A stretch of DNA of 64,000 bases. Origin: Gentiana macrophylla. Lineage: Eukaryota; Streptophyta; Magnoliopsida; Gentianales; Gentianaceae. The translations under genes were made by a program, and so were the position numbers. A model generated the notes under the pieces. It was not told the DNA's origin. It saw nothing but the letters and a program-made list of their open reading frames with translations, and searched no databases. Each line of letters starts with the position of its first letter. Within the stretch, counting starts at the first letter, position 1. Of this stretch, positions 10,563 to 22,589 are shown in pieces. Location: positions 30,468,589 to 30,532,588 of the forward strand of contig CM047813.1 in assembly GCA_026214975.1 (NCBI GenBank). Reading direction: 5' to 3'.

Positions 10563-13500
10563 ATGACTCGGTCCCGAACCGGTAAAGCTCCACTTACTCC
10601 ATATAGATCAGACATTAACACGTATGAAAGACAATTGAAAGCTGAGCATAGAGTTGGTCAGTCTAGTTGGAGAAGCACTTGGTGAAGAATCATCACGAGA
10701 ATCATCAACTAGAGAAGTGATAGCGGAGAATATTGAGAATGCACAAATTGTGCCTTAACCGGAAGATCCAAACCCCCAGAAAACTTCCAAATAACCAAGG
10801 CCAAAACAACCGAAACAACCAGAACCAACAAAACCAAAACCACAATCAAAACTGCGAGAAGAAATGCACCTAATGATCATATTAGGTTACCCAATGAAGG
10901 AGCAAATAATTTTGAAGTGAAAGGGCATCTTTTCGGATTGATTGATACCAAATGCCAATTTGTAGGAGAAGATTTTGAGGATCCACACTATCACCTCTAT
11001 TCTTTTGAGCAACTTTGCAACACAGCTAAGAGTCATGGGATTCAGAAGGAGTTGACAAGACTGTCTATGTTCCAGTACTCTTTGACAGGGAGAGCCAAAG
11101 AATGGTTTGTATCTTTACCCCACCACTCATTAACCATGTGGGATGAAGTACAAAACAAATTCTTAAAGAAATATTTTACACCTGGAAGGAATTTGAAATT
11201 GAAGGTTGCAATAGCAAATTTTGCACAAGGGCCTGATGAGACTTTAAGGAGTGCATGGGAGAGATTTAAGAAACTGTTGAAAGCTTGCCCTGATCATGGT
11301 TACCGATTTGATACGCAAATCCAACTTTTCTGTAGACAATTGAGGATAGAATCGCGTTCTAATAATGACCACGCATGTGGAGGATGTTTGTGTTGGAATA
11401 GTGTCCTAAACCCAATCGGGTTGGACCGGATCCGACCGGGTCGGATCATTTCTACTATTTCTTTATGTTTGTACATATATTAAATGGCTTTTATGTTGTC
11501 ATATATATATGTTCTTTTAAAGAACCAATTATGAATTGTTATATGATAACGTCCTTAGTATTAAACTGTGATAGAGAAACCATGATAGGCGATTATGGTT
11601 GATGAGATCTCTATTCACTTTAATAAGTTTGATACTTAAATGTCTACTAGGCGATGTACTATTAAGCGAGGGCATTGATAGTATAAATAGACTAGCGCGT
11701 ATTAGATGTCTTACATCTTTAGGGCGAGGGATAGATATCGTCTATCGAAGTGTAGAGACACTTGGGTATGCGTGGGCGTGTATTAGAATGCGTATGTTAG
11801 TGACCCACTTACGGATAAGTGTCACACTATGTGGCGGTTGTGTAATTATCCTTAAGACCGGAGTCTTCATGGCATCACGGTGTGGATTGTCATGCTTTGA
11901 CACTATTGAGGTTTCCCACAGCCGCGGGGCGATCATGCGGTAGTGATTGGGTGTGATATTGAAGCATCACGGAGTATACATGATTGGTAGATCCGGGAAT
12001 CGCGTATCCTATGATTGGGATCGAATATCGAAATGGCCTTCTTATAAGGAATGTCTTACTCTCGTGAATCTTTACAAAGTGGGAGTAAGCGAGTTGCTTG
12101 AGAGAGCATGATATCAGTTATAAGATCTGATCGTTAATGTTTGACATTCGACGTCGACCGTATGGATATTATTCTGATAGGATTGTAAGTTACCGCGTGG
12201 CTGTTTCACATGAAAGGTAGTAGTCATTGCATTTGACTCTTCCGATGATTGGGGTCACGGTGTGTTGCTTAGGCGCTATCCGTGATCGTTAGACATGAAG
12301 GGCATTTTCATAATTTGCACTTTGTGTCTACGGCCAACATATTCGAGCCTATCGGGTCACACACATATGAATATCTAGCGGATTAAAATGTGGTTATAGA
12401 TGATAACCAAATAAGGAAAGTTTATCTCAGGACTATAAATGTTATAGTGGTAAATTAATATGGTGGTATTTATTTATTATGAATAAATTAAATACAAGAT
12501 ATTAATAATATTATATTAATTAAAGAATATTCGGATGCCAATTTATTGGCTAAGGTGGCGCAATTTGTGTGTGTATAAGATACAACTTGGATTATCTGAT
12601 TTAATTAATGGTATTACCATATATTAATATTAGATATTAATATTTATATATCTTTGCTCCCAGCGTGTGATGCATATAATATGCATGTGCATGATTGTGT
12701 CCAAAATATATATATTTATATAGATTTATTTGTGTAATATATATGTGATATATACACATGTGTAAATTGATTTATGGTAATAAAATAAAGATAGTCAATA
12801 TTAGATATTGACAATATCTTGGAAATATTCAATATGAGATATTGACAATATCCTAGATTTATTTAATATGAGATATTGTAATAAATGAGATAAATCAATC
12901 AAATATATTTTCCTTATTTTATTGGAAAAATGTTTTCTTCTCATCTCACACATAGATATGGCGCCACTTCTACTACTATAAATAAGAGGTGGGTGTCAAG
13001 CTCTTTTATACAACACAATTCCAAGAACTAATAGTTCTTGTGTAAAATAGAGCATCTTTTATAGAGTTGGAGAGAGGAAAAAAAGGCCGGTCTAGCAACC
13101 GGAGTTTTCAATAGCAATCCATGATGGGATTCAGCGAGTTGTTTCGTGTGGACTAGCGGTAGAGGCCGAACACTTGGGCGACTCTATCTGAACTACTCTC
13201 GCTTGAGGCGGTCAAAGCGCCCGATCTTTTAGATCAACCAAGGTAACCACCGTCTACTACTTATTTGTTTATTGCTTAAACGAAGTCGATCTTGGTTAAA
13301 AGGAAATAAAATTTTAAATTCCGCTGCGTTCCCGCGTAGATTTCCTAACAGTTTGATGTCACGCAATGCTCAAGAAGTCTATGATGCTATAGAGAGAATT
13401 TCAAAGAATCATCGTATGTGGGAAGCCGGATCTAGCACGAGGAAATTTAGTTTTACAGAAGGATCAAAGGACAGTTCAGAGCTTATAGAGAAGATAGATA

Positions 13501-14239
13501 AGTTGTCAAAGAAGTTTGATAATTTGCAGTCAAGCAAGAAGATGGAAGGAAACTTTTGATTGAAAGCAAGAAAGATAATGCTTATGGCAATGGTGATGAG
13601 ATATCTTTTGAGATGGAAGAGCCCGGTGATTTACAAGCGGAGGAAGTAAGCTTCATGCAACAACACCGGAATTTGAACAATGCATATTCTAACTCTTTCA
13701 ATGCTATTAAGAGAGATAATCCAAATTATCGTTGGAATGAGAACTCATACAAGCAAGGACAACCACCATTTGCCCCACAACCACGAACTTCCTACAATTC
13801 CAATACCTCAACTCAATCACCAAACTCTCGTTCTTATCCTCAACCCACCACACAAACTATCCCAATAACCGAGAGTTCTAACCAAGCACGACAGGATAGA
13901 TAGGACAACACTTTGGATAAACTTTTGGGAGTAGTTGCCACTCAAGCCCAGAATATGGAAAGTGTGATGACTTTGCTTAGTACAGTCACCAAGGACATGG
14001 GAGTGTTGAGAACATCCATGAGCGGTCATGATATGAGAATTAAAAACATAGAAGCATCCGTGCGAAACATGGAAGAACACTTGAGTATAGAAGGTGAGAG
14101 GAATGCTAGTAGACCACTGGGCGGTCTACCAAGTAATACAGAAAGAAACCCGAAGGGAGTGAATGCCATCATAACCCGAAGTGGGCGAGTTTGTGTAAGT
14201 CAAGAGTTTCATGAGAATCAAGTGGGAAAGCGAAGTTGA
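10563..14239 (+). pseudogene. Athila-like gag, split by a solo LTR
   Basis: Gag starts near ATGACTCGGTCCCG at 10563 and soon meets stops. The conserved capsid part is open from 10863: FEDPHYHLYSFEQLCNTAK, FQYSLTGRAKEWFVSLP, LTMWDEVQNKFLKKYFTPG and LRSAWERFKKLLKACPDHG, the retrotrans_gag landmarks of this lineage. At 11390 it is broken by a solo LTR. Joining across the GTTTG duplication restores the frame as GGCLMSRNAQEVYDAIERI, which proves the insertion. The C-terminal part (13556-14239) is Asn/Gln/Pro-rich and ends near a VNAIITRSGR segment. Further frame changes at about 13555 and 13905 make it non-functional. Confidence 0.88.
11391..13350 (+). mobile_element. solo LTR inserted in the gypsy gag
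   Basis: A 1960-bp segment begins TGTTGGAATAG and ends TTTCCTAACA. It is flanked by perfect GTTTG duplications (11386-11390 and 13351-13355) and has no internal coding region. A TATA-like CTATAAATAAG lies near 12978. The TG...CA ends and 5-bp duplication are those of an LTR, and recombination between two LTRs explains the missing interior. ORFs at 11599-11943 and antisense are random readings of it. Confidence 0.9.
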
Positions 14240-14621
14240 AAATGATTTGCAAGATACCAAAGAAGAAAAGAGTTGAGCAAAGAAGAGGAGGAAATCGTTG
14301 ATGAATTTTTGCGGGGTGTGGATATGTTAATGTGGAAAAGAAAGGCGAAGATTGGGTGAAAATCCGAGGATTTTGAAGAATCTGAGAGCAAAAGATTTGA
14401 GGACTATTTTTAGGGAACATGTCTCACTGACCCCCGCCAAGAAAGACTTGACTCAGGTCAATTATCACTATAGACATTCAGAGAGTTTTGTGCAAAATTT
14501 GACGTGCGCCAAAAATACCTTGGCGTCGCCAATGGTGATCAAGTGAAGGTCGGCGCCGCGCCAATGACATAGTGATGGCGCCAATACCCAGCGATCAGAT
14601 TCTAAGAAAGGCAAAGAGAAG

Positions 14622-15319
14622 GTGGTACACACCGATAATGAATGGCGACCACCGACTGCTCAAACATTGAGAAAGGCTTCCAATGATTCATCAAGCGGAA
14701 AATGTAAGGAAGGTATGAACTCCACTCCTAAAATTATTGATATTGAGTCATTACCTTATCCTCCTAGAGAAGAAATCAAGAAGAAAAAGCTAGATAAGAA
14801 ATATGCTCACTTCCTTGACACATTTCGACACGTGAATGTTAATATTCTCGTCATAGAAGCACTCACTAGCATGCTTGTTTACGGTATGTTTTTGAAGGAC
14901 ATTCTTAATAACAAGAAGCGGTTAGAAGAATATGAAAACATTTGTCTCAATGAGGAATGTTCCGCCGTGTTGCAACACAAGCTTCCACCTAAGCTTAAAG
15001 ACCCCAGGAGCATTACCATCCCGTGTGAAATTGGGGGCTTTTGTTTAAGAGGGTGCTTTGTGACCTTGGCGCTAGCATTAATCTCATATCTTATGAGGAA
15101 TTTATCAAATTGGGCATAGGAAAATTGAAGAACAACGAGATGACTCTACAATTAGCAGATAGGTCCATAAAATGTCCTAAGGGAGTCATAGAAGATGTGT
15201 TAGTGAAGGTCGATAAGTTTTACTTCCCAGGTGACTTTGTGGATATGGATATGGAAGAAGGGTATTCAACACCCCTTATTCTTGGTGTCGTCCATTCTAG
15301 CCCACGGGAAGAACACTAA
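14622..15319 (+). pseudogene. Athila-like retropepsin region
   Basis: DIESLPYPPREEIKK and the downstream region to KLPPKLKDPRSITIPCEIG form the linker before the protease. After a 1-bp frame change near 15040 the protease continues as FKRVLCDLGASINLISYEEF, LQLADRSIKCPKGVIEDVLVKV and STPLILG. The catalytic D in DLGAS is intact and the LILG flap landmark is present. The protein would cleave the gag-pol polyprotein. The frameshift between linker and active site breaks the product. Confidence 0.88.
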
Positions 15320-15771
15320 TCGATGTTCGATGGAGAGTTAATTTTGAGAGTCAATGAAGATGAGATCACATTCAACATTTTCAAGGCTATGAAGCATCTG
15401 TACGATTCACGAGAATCTTGTTCTTTTGTTGATGCATTATCTTTTGCTTGCATGGAGAATGCTAACTTGCAGGTCTATGAAGACAAGCTTGAGTAATGTT
15501 TGGCCTTATCCGTCTTTGACAGTGAAAGTGATGATGAGGAGATGAAAGCGGTGATTTCTTATTTGGATGTCGGTCGTACATTTAACAAGCAGCCATGACA
15601 CCGACATTTGGAATTAGAACATGATGGTCCTTTATTGAAACCTTCAATAGAGGAGCCACCGAGGAATCTTGAATTGAAAATTTTACCTCCTAATTTGAAA
15701 TATGCTTTTCTTGAAAGTGATAATCTTCTTCATGTTATTGTTTCTTAGTCACTAACCGATCGTAGGAAGAT

Positions 15772-16750
15772 TTGCTATTGAGGATGTTGAGGAAGCACAA
15801 GAGAGCATTTGGATGGACTGTGATAGATATACGGGGAATTAGTCCTGAGATTTGCGTTCACAAGATCATTCTCAATGAAGATGCCAAATCATGTGCTCAA
15901 CCGCAACGTCGTTTGAATCCCAATATGCAAGAGGTCGTCAAGAAAGAGGTCATCAAGTTGTTGGAGATGGGTATTATTTTCCGATATCGGACAGTGAATA
16001 GGTGAGTGCCACTCAGGTTGTGCCTAAGAAGGGCGGATTTACCGTGAAGGAAAATGATAAGCATGAATGGATTCCGACAAGGGAAGTCACAGGTTACCGA
16101 ATGTGTATTGATTTTCAAAACTCAATGACCATACCAAGAAAGACCATTATCCACTTTCGTATATTGTCTAGATGTTGGAACGGTTGTGTGGGCATAAGTT
16201 CTATTGTTTTCTTAATGGTTTGGTCTATCTGAGATATTCATTGCGGCGGGAGATAGAGAAGGCGACTTTCACTTGTCCATACGGAGCGTTTGCATATAAG
16301 CGAATGCCGTTTGGTTTATGCAACAACTCGGCTACATTTGAGAGATGTATGGCTGACTATCTTTTACGACATAGTAGAGATTTTGGAAATATTCATGGGC
16401 GATTTTAGTGTTTTTGGGGATTCTTTTGAGGAATGTCTCTCTCATTTGGAGCGTGTGTTGCAGCGATGCGAAGACACGAATTTAGTGCTCAATTGGGAGA
16501 AGTGTCATCCGATGGTATCAGAGGGTATTGTGTTAGGCCACAGAATTTTTGAGAAAGGTATTAAGGTGGACAAGGCAAAAATTGAAGTGATCGAGAAGCT
16601 GCCCCCACTGGTTAATTTGAAGACTTTGAGAGGATTTCTTGGGCAAGCTGGTTTCTATAGAAGATTCATTGCTGATTTTCCCGTATTACCAAACCTCTCA
16701 GTCATCTCTTTGAGAAAGAGGTACCATTTGTTTTTGATGAAAAGTGCATA
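15772..16750 (+). pseudogene. Athila-like reverse transcriptase, catalytic residues lost
   Basis: Fragments read HKRAFGWTVIDIRGISP (entry segment), VVPKKGGFTV, GYRMCIDFQN, TFTCPYGAFAYKRMPFGLCN and GIKVDKAKIEVIEKLPPL through FLGQAGFYRRFIADF. Stops and frame changes fall near 16000, 16150, 16230 and 16405. Two catalytic positions look damaged: the FLDG motif reads FLNG, and the polymerase box FMDDFSVFG reads FMGDFSVFG. These would inactivate the enzyme even without the frameshifts. The order before RNase H is normal. Confidence 0.88.
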
Positions 16751-16765
16751 GAGGCTTTTGAGACT

Positions 16766-17220
16766 TTGAAGAAGAAGCTAGTTAGCGCACCTGTTTTGGG
16801 AGCGCCAGATTGGAATCTACCTTTTGAGTTAATGTGTGATGCGAGCAACTTGGTAGTTGGGGCCGTGCTTGGCCAACGTCATGACAAGGTGCTAAAAGCC
16901 ATTTATTATGCTTCTCATACATTGAACTCCGCTCAAGTCAACTATGCAACAACCGAGAAGCGGTTACTAACTATAGTGTTCGCCATTGACAAGTTTAGAT
17001 CTTATCTCGTTGGTTCCAAGGTCATCATCTATACAGACCATGCAGCCTTGAAGTATTTATTGAACAAGAAAGATGCGAAACCGAGATTTCTTCGATGGAT
17101 TCTCCTACTCCAAGAATTCGATATTGAGATTAAAGACAAAAAGGGTAGCGAGAATGTTGTGGCAGACCATTTAAGCCGGTTGGATTTCATTGAAGAGGAA
17201 GGGAAGCGAAGAGAAATTCA
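16766..17220 (+). pseudogene. Athila-like RNase H domain
   Basis: Open in one frame: LPFELMCDASNLVVGAVLGQ contains the first catalytic Asp, NYATTEKRLLTIVFAIDKFR the Glu and VIIYTDHAALKYLL the second Asp. ENVVADHLSRL follows. It would remove template RNA during reverse transcription. The same open frame runs to 17767, passing into the integrase N-terminus. This is the best-preserved pol segment. Confidence 0.88.
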
Positions 17221-18398
17221 TGATTATTTTCCGGATGAACAACTCATGATGGTGGATGATCCCCTAACAATGCAACTCATTCATGCCGGTTCAAAATCGA
17301 AGGAGAGCTCACCATGGTTTGCTAATATTGTAAATTACTTTTTATATGAGTATGTTCCACCTAATTGGACATGGCAAAAGAAGAAGAAATTCTTTCATGA
17401 TTTGAAATTTTGTTATTGGGATAAACCGAACCTTTTTAGGAGGTGTTCGGATGGCATCATAAGAAAATGCATTCCCGATAATGAAATCTCGAGCATACTC
17501 TCCTTTTGCCATGGTCGAGATACCGAGGCCACCATGAAGGGTGGAAGGCGGCATACAAGGTTTTACAATGTGGATTCTATTGGCCTACATTTTACAAAGA
17601 TACACATCGTTTCGCACAATCATGTGTTGCATGCCAAAAGTGGGGAAATGTATCCAAGAGGTATGAAATGCCCCTCCAACCTATTTTGGAATATGAGATA
17701 TTCGATGTGTGGGGCATCGATTTCATGGGTCCATTCTGTCATTCATTTGGTAATAAATTCATTTTAGTGATGGTTGATTATGAGTAAATGGGTTGAAGCC
17801 TGATCCTACCCCACTAAATGATTCTAAGGTGGTGCTAAAATTTTTAAAAAAAAATATTTTCACTAGATTTGGCACTCCCCGAGCTATCATTAGTGACCGC
17901 GGCTCACACTTTTGCAACCGACCATTCACTAAGCTTCTTGAGAGCTATGGTGTGAAACACAAAGTCGGCAAACCGTATCACCCCCAAACGAGTGGGCAGG
18001 TTGGAGTGTCAAACCGAGAGGTGAAACGGATCATTGAAAAAACGGTGGACACTAACCGTAAGAATTGGTCGGTGAAGCTTGACGTCGCACTTTGGGCCTA
18101 CCACACGGCTTTTAAGACACCTATTGGATGTTCACCATACAGATTAGTTTTTGGTAAGTCTTGTCATTTGCCCGTTGAATTGGAGCACCGAGCCTATTGG
18201 GCTATTAAGTTTCTTATCTTTGACCCTGAGCTCGTTGGTGACCATCGGTTGCTTCAACTCACCGAGCTTGACGAGTTTCGCTTGGATGCATATGAGAACG
18301 CCCAAATTTACAATGAACGAACCAAGCCATTCCATGACCGGAAGATCTTTGATCGAGAGTTCCATGTGAATGATAAAGTGCTCTCGTATAACTCATGA
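17221..18398 (+). pseudogene. Athila-like integrase, frameshifted
   Basis: The zinc-binding segment appears as GHHEGWKAAYKVLQCGFYWPTFYKD...SCVACQKWG after a 1-bp shift at about 17510. The core follows with VWGIDFMGPF (first Asp), then a break near 17787. The frame from 17793 reads [11 protein letters not shown] (second Asp) and [23 protein letters not shown] (the Glu). VLSYNS then ends in a stop at 18398 in the C-terminal domain. D,D,E all survive, but the protein is in three pieces. Confidence 0.88.
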
Positions 18399-19023
18399 TT
18401 GATATTGTTTCGAGGGAAGATTAGATCAAGGTGGACAGGTCCATTCATTGTCACAAAAGTGTATCGTCCGGTGCGATTGAGCGAGAGATGGAAAAACGAC
18501 ATTCATAGCAAATGGTCATCGAATCAAGCATTTCGTTGAAGGAGAGGGCACACCTCAAGAGGAGGTGTTGTTCCTCGAAGACACCTCATTGGATTGAAAA
18601 GTTGCATAGTCTAGCTATAGACTATAAATTTAGCACACCACGGGTACTATCCTCCAATTCACTTCGCAAGCATTCTATTTTGGTTGGCTTATGTGCTTAG
18701 TTGCTACGTGCTTATGTGGGTAATTGTGGTAGTGTCCCAAATCGATAATCTGTATAAGTCCATTTTTCTCTACGTATAATCTCGTCGAACAAACGACGTA
18801 AAACAACAGTGCTCCCAGGAGGCAGCCCGTTTCTTGATAATTTGCAGTCATTGTGTTGATATTTTGATAAGTTTGGTGAACATTAGTGAATTTTGAGTTA
18901 AATGTTTTAGTAGGAGTCTTTTCACTCACGCCAAGGTTTCTTGACTCACACCATTTGTCACTGTAGACATAAAGAGAGTTTGGGCATTTTTGGCGGCGCG
19001 AGTCATTTTGTCTTTGGCGTGAG
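18399..19023 (+). other. end of pol and start of the 3' non-pol region
   Basis: To about 18560 a degraded integrase C-terminal reading (KIRSRWTGPF-like after frame changes) can be followed. From 18600 no coding signal is seen. Palindromic TTGGCG/GAGTCA-type motifs occur at 18925-19020, and the last one is interrupted by the hAT insertion. Confidence 0.6.
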
Positions 19024-19759
19024 TAGGGCTGAGCTTGGGTTGGGTTGGGTCAACTTGGGTTGGGTTTTTACATAGTATAAGTCGGGTTGGTTCAAAAAAA
19101 AAACTAACCCAAACCAAACCAATTGACTATAAAACCCAATGGGTTGGTTTGGGTTGGTTTCGGGTTGGTTTGGGTTGGTTTCGGGTTTTCATCCATAAAC
19201 ATGCACCTACAATAGAACTTTTATGATATAAAATCCACACACATGTATATATCAAAATTCGAGTTCCATACCATATGTTCATATCAATAATCAGTAAAGA
19301 AAACACTTTTTAGGAAAGAATACGTTAAAATTTGATAATTAAGAGTCCAACAACATATAAAAAACCAACAACATATAGAGATAATAATCATATTTGAAAT
19401 AGTCATACTTAAAAAATCATACATGGATTCTTTTTTTCGAAAAAAGGTAAAAGAATCGTGAGCGAGGCCGAAAATGAAGTGATAGCAGCAATATGATAAC
19501 ACCATTTTACTATGGATGGAATACAAACATACATATATACATACATACATATATATTGGGTTGGGTTGGGTCAACCCAGAAAAAAATAAAAAAAAACCAA
19601 ACCAACCCAAAATATTTTTGGTTCGGGTCAAAACCCAACCCAAAAAATTTGGGTTGAAATTGGTTTGGGTTTTTGGGTTGGTTCGGTTTGGGTTTTTGGG
19701 TTGGTTCGGTTTGGGTTTTGGGTTGGATTGGGTTTTTTTGGGTTTTTTGCTCAGCCCTA
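19024..19759. mobile_element. non-autonomous hAT element, 736 bp
   Basis: Terminal inverted repeats TAGGGCTGAGC and GCTCAGCCCTA are flanked by a perfect 8-bp duplication GGCGTGAG (19016-19023 and 19760-19767). The subterminal regions are rich in GGGTTGGGTT/AACCCAACC words on both sides, as in known plant hAT MITEs. The centre is AT-rich and non-coding. ORFs across the GGGTTGG words are composition artefacts. Removing it restores TTTGGCGTGAGTCAG in the host gypsy element. Confidence 0.93.
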
Positions 19760-20253
19760 GGCGTGAGTCAGTGGGTAGTTTCTAGGGTTTGACCTACGTC
19801 AATAGCTTTTTGGCGTGAGTCAAGGTGGCAGTTTTTAAATTAAAATGGTTCTTCTTCTTTCTCTCCCCTCCATAACTCCCATTATCATCGAATTTCCTCT
19901 CCATTTCTCTCCATTTTCATCCGTTTTTCTACCAAAAACTCATAACTCCCTCCATTCATCAAAATCCATCACACCCTACACATTTTCTATTCCTTTTCTT
20001 CTGTTGGCTAGTGAGTGTGAAGAACTCCATCTTGATTTCAAGGCATAAATTTTGCATTTCCGGCCAACTCCATATCTTCCGGCGACCTCCATTTCTCTCT
20101 GCGGTGTTCATCAATACAACGAGGTATTTTGGCTTAGTTCTCCTCTTTCAATTTAGTTACTTTTCATTATTTTGATGTTTGAGTCAACTGAAACCGGAGG
20201 AAGGGCTTACAGTTGTTCTTGTTGTATTGTTGGCTTCTTGTGAACCCGTAGCC

Positions 20254-21500
20254 ATGTCTGAATCATCTGCTCATAGTAGTGGTCTTCAGGGTGACCAGAG
20301 TAAAAAGAGAAAAGCCTCAACCCCTAGTGAAGCCAAACCTGTTATTTCTTTTCCCCAAACAACCTTTGGTAAGAAGGCAATGAGGCACTTTGTCACGTAT
20401 TTAAGTCAATGCACGTTGCATTTCAAGCGTGGAATAGAGTTTAAGTCGGTCAGCCCTAGGATTCAAAAATCGTTAAGGATCGTAAGTGGGAGATCCTGGC
20501 AGCCAACCGTACTTCTAAGGTCAATGGCACTATTGTGGCTAAATTTTATGCTAATCTAGCCTGCACTTATCCTGTTGAGGCAGCCAAAGGTTCAGTCCCA
20601 GAGCGTGGTAACGATGTCCCATTTTTTGTCAAGGTTATGAATGATTTCTTTGGTATTCCTGAGATCCTGGCTGATACCACCTTTTCTAGCGTGTGGAAGT
20701 TGAATGAGGAGGGAAAACTTTATGCCAAGGCCTAGGAGGCTAAGGTCTATCTCTGTTCGTCTGCCACTTGGGTAGACAAGGGTTTTATGTATGGCAAGGC
20801 AATTAAGGATGTAAGGGTGATGAAACATTTCATTAGTCACAATATCATGCCATCTAACAAAATCAATACCTTCAATTATACGAATCTTGCCTTGCCCTTG
20901 CTATCTTTACCGGAGTGCTGTGGGCCGGCTGGATACTATATGTACTAGGGAAGTGGTGGACTTTGCTCTGAATCACCGTGCAAATGGCAATATGACCCTG
21001 CCATGGCTGATTCATGAGCTTTGTGATCGAGCTCAAGTCCCAGGTTTGTCCGATGATACCATGTTCCCGCCTGTTAACCTCATGATTGGCCCCAATATCT
21101 TAGAAAATGTTAAGCAACCTGATTCATCTCCTGATTTTCCTATCTCGGCTAGTGTTCCGTCTTCTGTTGACATCCCTACCTCTGGCCAGCCTGTCTCTCC
21201 GCTTCCTCATATCGTGATTCAGCCGTGAGAGCTAGGTTTAAATTCCTTGAGTCTGAGATGGCAGCTATGCATGGGGCATTGGTGGCGTCTAACACCAATT
21301 CTAGGTTAGGATTCGAGAGTGTGTTGCGGGGTTTGAATGATCTGAGAGTCGGTTCTCGTGGTCATCGTTCTTTTGCTGAAACCTGTAATCCCCAGCTTGC
21401 GGATCGGGCTGAAGACTTTGATACATATGAGGAGGATGCCTACCCGATCCCTACATGGATTCAGCCTTTCCCAGTCCCACCTAGACCACCACCTCATCCC
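20254..21500 (+). pseudogene. extra ORF 1 of the gypsy element (plant transposon protein, PF20167-like), degraded
   Basis: Starts at MSESSAHSSG with a basic KKRKAST segment, which could be a nuclear-localisation signal. After a frame change near 20460 it reads VAKFYANLACTYPVEAA (20530-20590), VMNDFFGIPEILAD, VMKHFISHNIMP and then MTLPWLIHELCDRAQVPG. These are the family landmarks: a REFYANL-like start, the NxFF/L-GI step, the NxIMPT step and a final LCxRAxVP. A TAG at 20733 and further breaks follow. The tail (21225-21500) reads FLESEMAAMHGALV, a possible coiled coil. The function of this domain is unknown. It lies between pol and the 3' LTR, where Athila relatives carry env-like ORFs. Confidence 0.65.
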
Positions 21501-22589
21501 ATGGCTCCGGGTAGTGCGTGCGCTTTTCTTCTGCAGTGCAGTTACATCGATCTTTGGTTTATTTGCGTTTGCGGGGCGAGTTTGTTAGGTTCGATGATTA
21601 CATCCATTGGTGACGGGACTGGTAGTTCTTCCTTTCAGTCTATGCTCTCTTCTGGTTTTCTGGATTATCCTATTCAGATGCTGTCCAATCCTTATGCGGC
21701 TGATTACCAAGGCACTAGCTTGTTCCATCCTTCGACGTTCCCTCCTCCAGTTCGCTTACTCCATTGGATGCTCACGTGCTTCTTGATGACGATGATGACA
21801 ATGAGGAGCTTCCTCTTGCTTCTTCCTCTATTCCCACATCTTCTACCGATGTTGCATGGTGCTTTTGTTCACCAGACTATGTTTGCTTTTGTTATTTAGC
21901 CGCATGTGGCTTTGATGCTTTTGCAGTTTGTTTTAGTTTAGTTGAACTATTTTGTTATATTGATCTTGTTTGGATGTTGCAAGTACTTTTTTGTTTTGAG
22001 ATTGTTGCTTTGTATTCAATGTGCTACTAGTGTACTAGATTTCTATGTGTTGATCTTGCTAGCTCTTGTTTCTCTTTATATCTATATCCCCATTATTCTC
22101 AAATTATCTATGTTTTGCTCCTTGCTTAGTGATAATTGTTGCTAGTTGGGATAGATAATTCTGAGTTGCAGTTCTTCCTCCCAGGTGTTTTGACCTGCGT
22201 CAATAGTTTCTGCCGTGAGTCAGAGGATTTTTCCTCCTTGACGCACGTCAACTCTCCTTGACGCACGCCATTACCCTTTGACACGCTTAGCACACAAACG
22301 ACAAGCTTGGCGCGCGTCAATATCCTTTTGGCGGGCGTCAACTGACTTGACAACCATCAGTCACACCTCTGCCACCATAGAACCCTAGGATCAGCTTTTG
22401 TCCCCTTGAAGCAGGCCAATGTAGGCTTGGCGTGCGTCAATAACTCGTTTTCTGCCACCAAATTACCCATCAAACCCTAATTTTCTTTTTATAACTCCAC
22501 CCCTTCTATCTATATTCATTCACCTCAATTTCACTTCTTTCACACCCCTCTCTCCTCTTATTCTTCTTCCTCCTTCTTTTTCTTCCATC
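21501..22589 (+). other. spacer between the extra ORFs with palindrome cluster
   Basis: 21500-22170 is T-rich, with small frames that look like decayed coding tail or random sequence. At 22185-22440 eight copies of a TTGRCGYGMGTCAA-like motif are packed in about 260 bp. From 22485 comes a CT-rich leader (TATAACTCC, then CTTCTTCCTCC words) that ends at the ATG of extra ORF 2. Confidence 0.6.

Noticed and set aside
11599..11943. 114-codon ORF in the solo LTR
   Set aside because: Within an LTR with defined ends and duplications; no domain.
19035..19785. GGGTTGG/GGTTTGGG runs as telomere-like repeats or coding frames
   Set aside because: They are subterminal words of a hAT element with clear inverted repeats and an 8-bp duplication, and the unit is not TTTAGGG.
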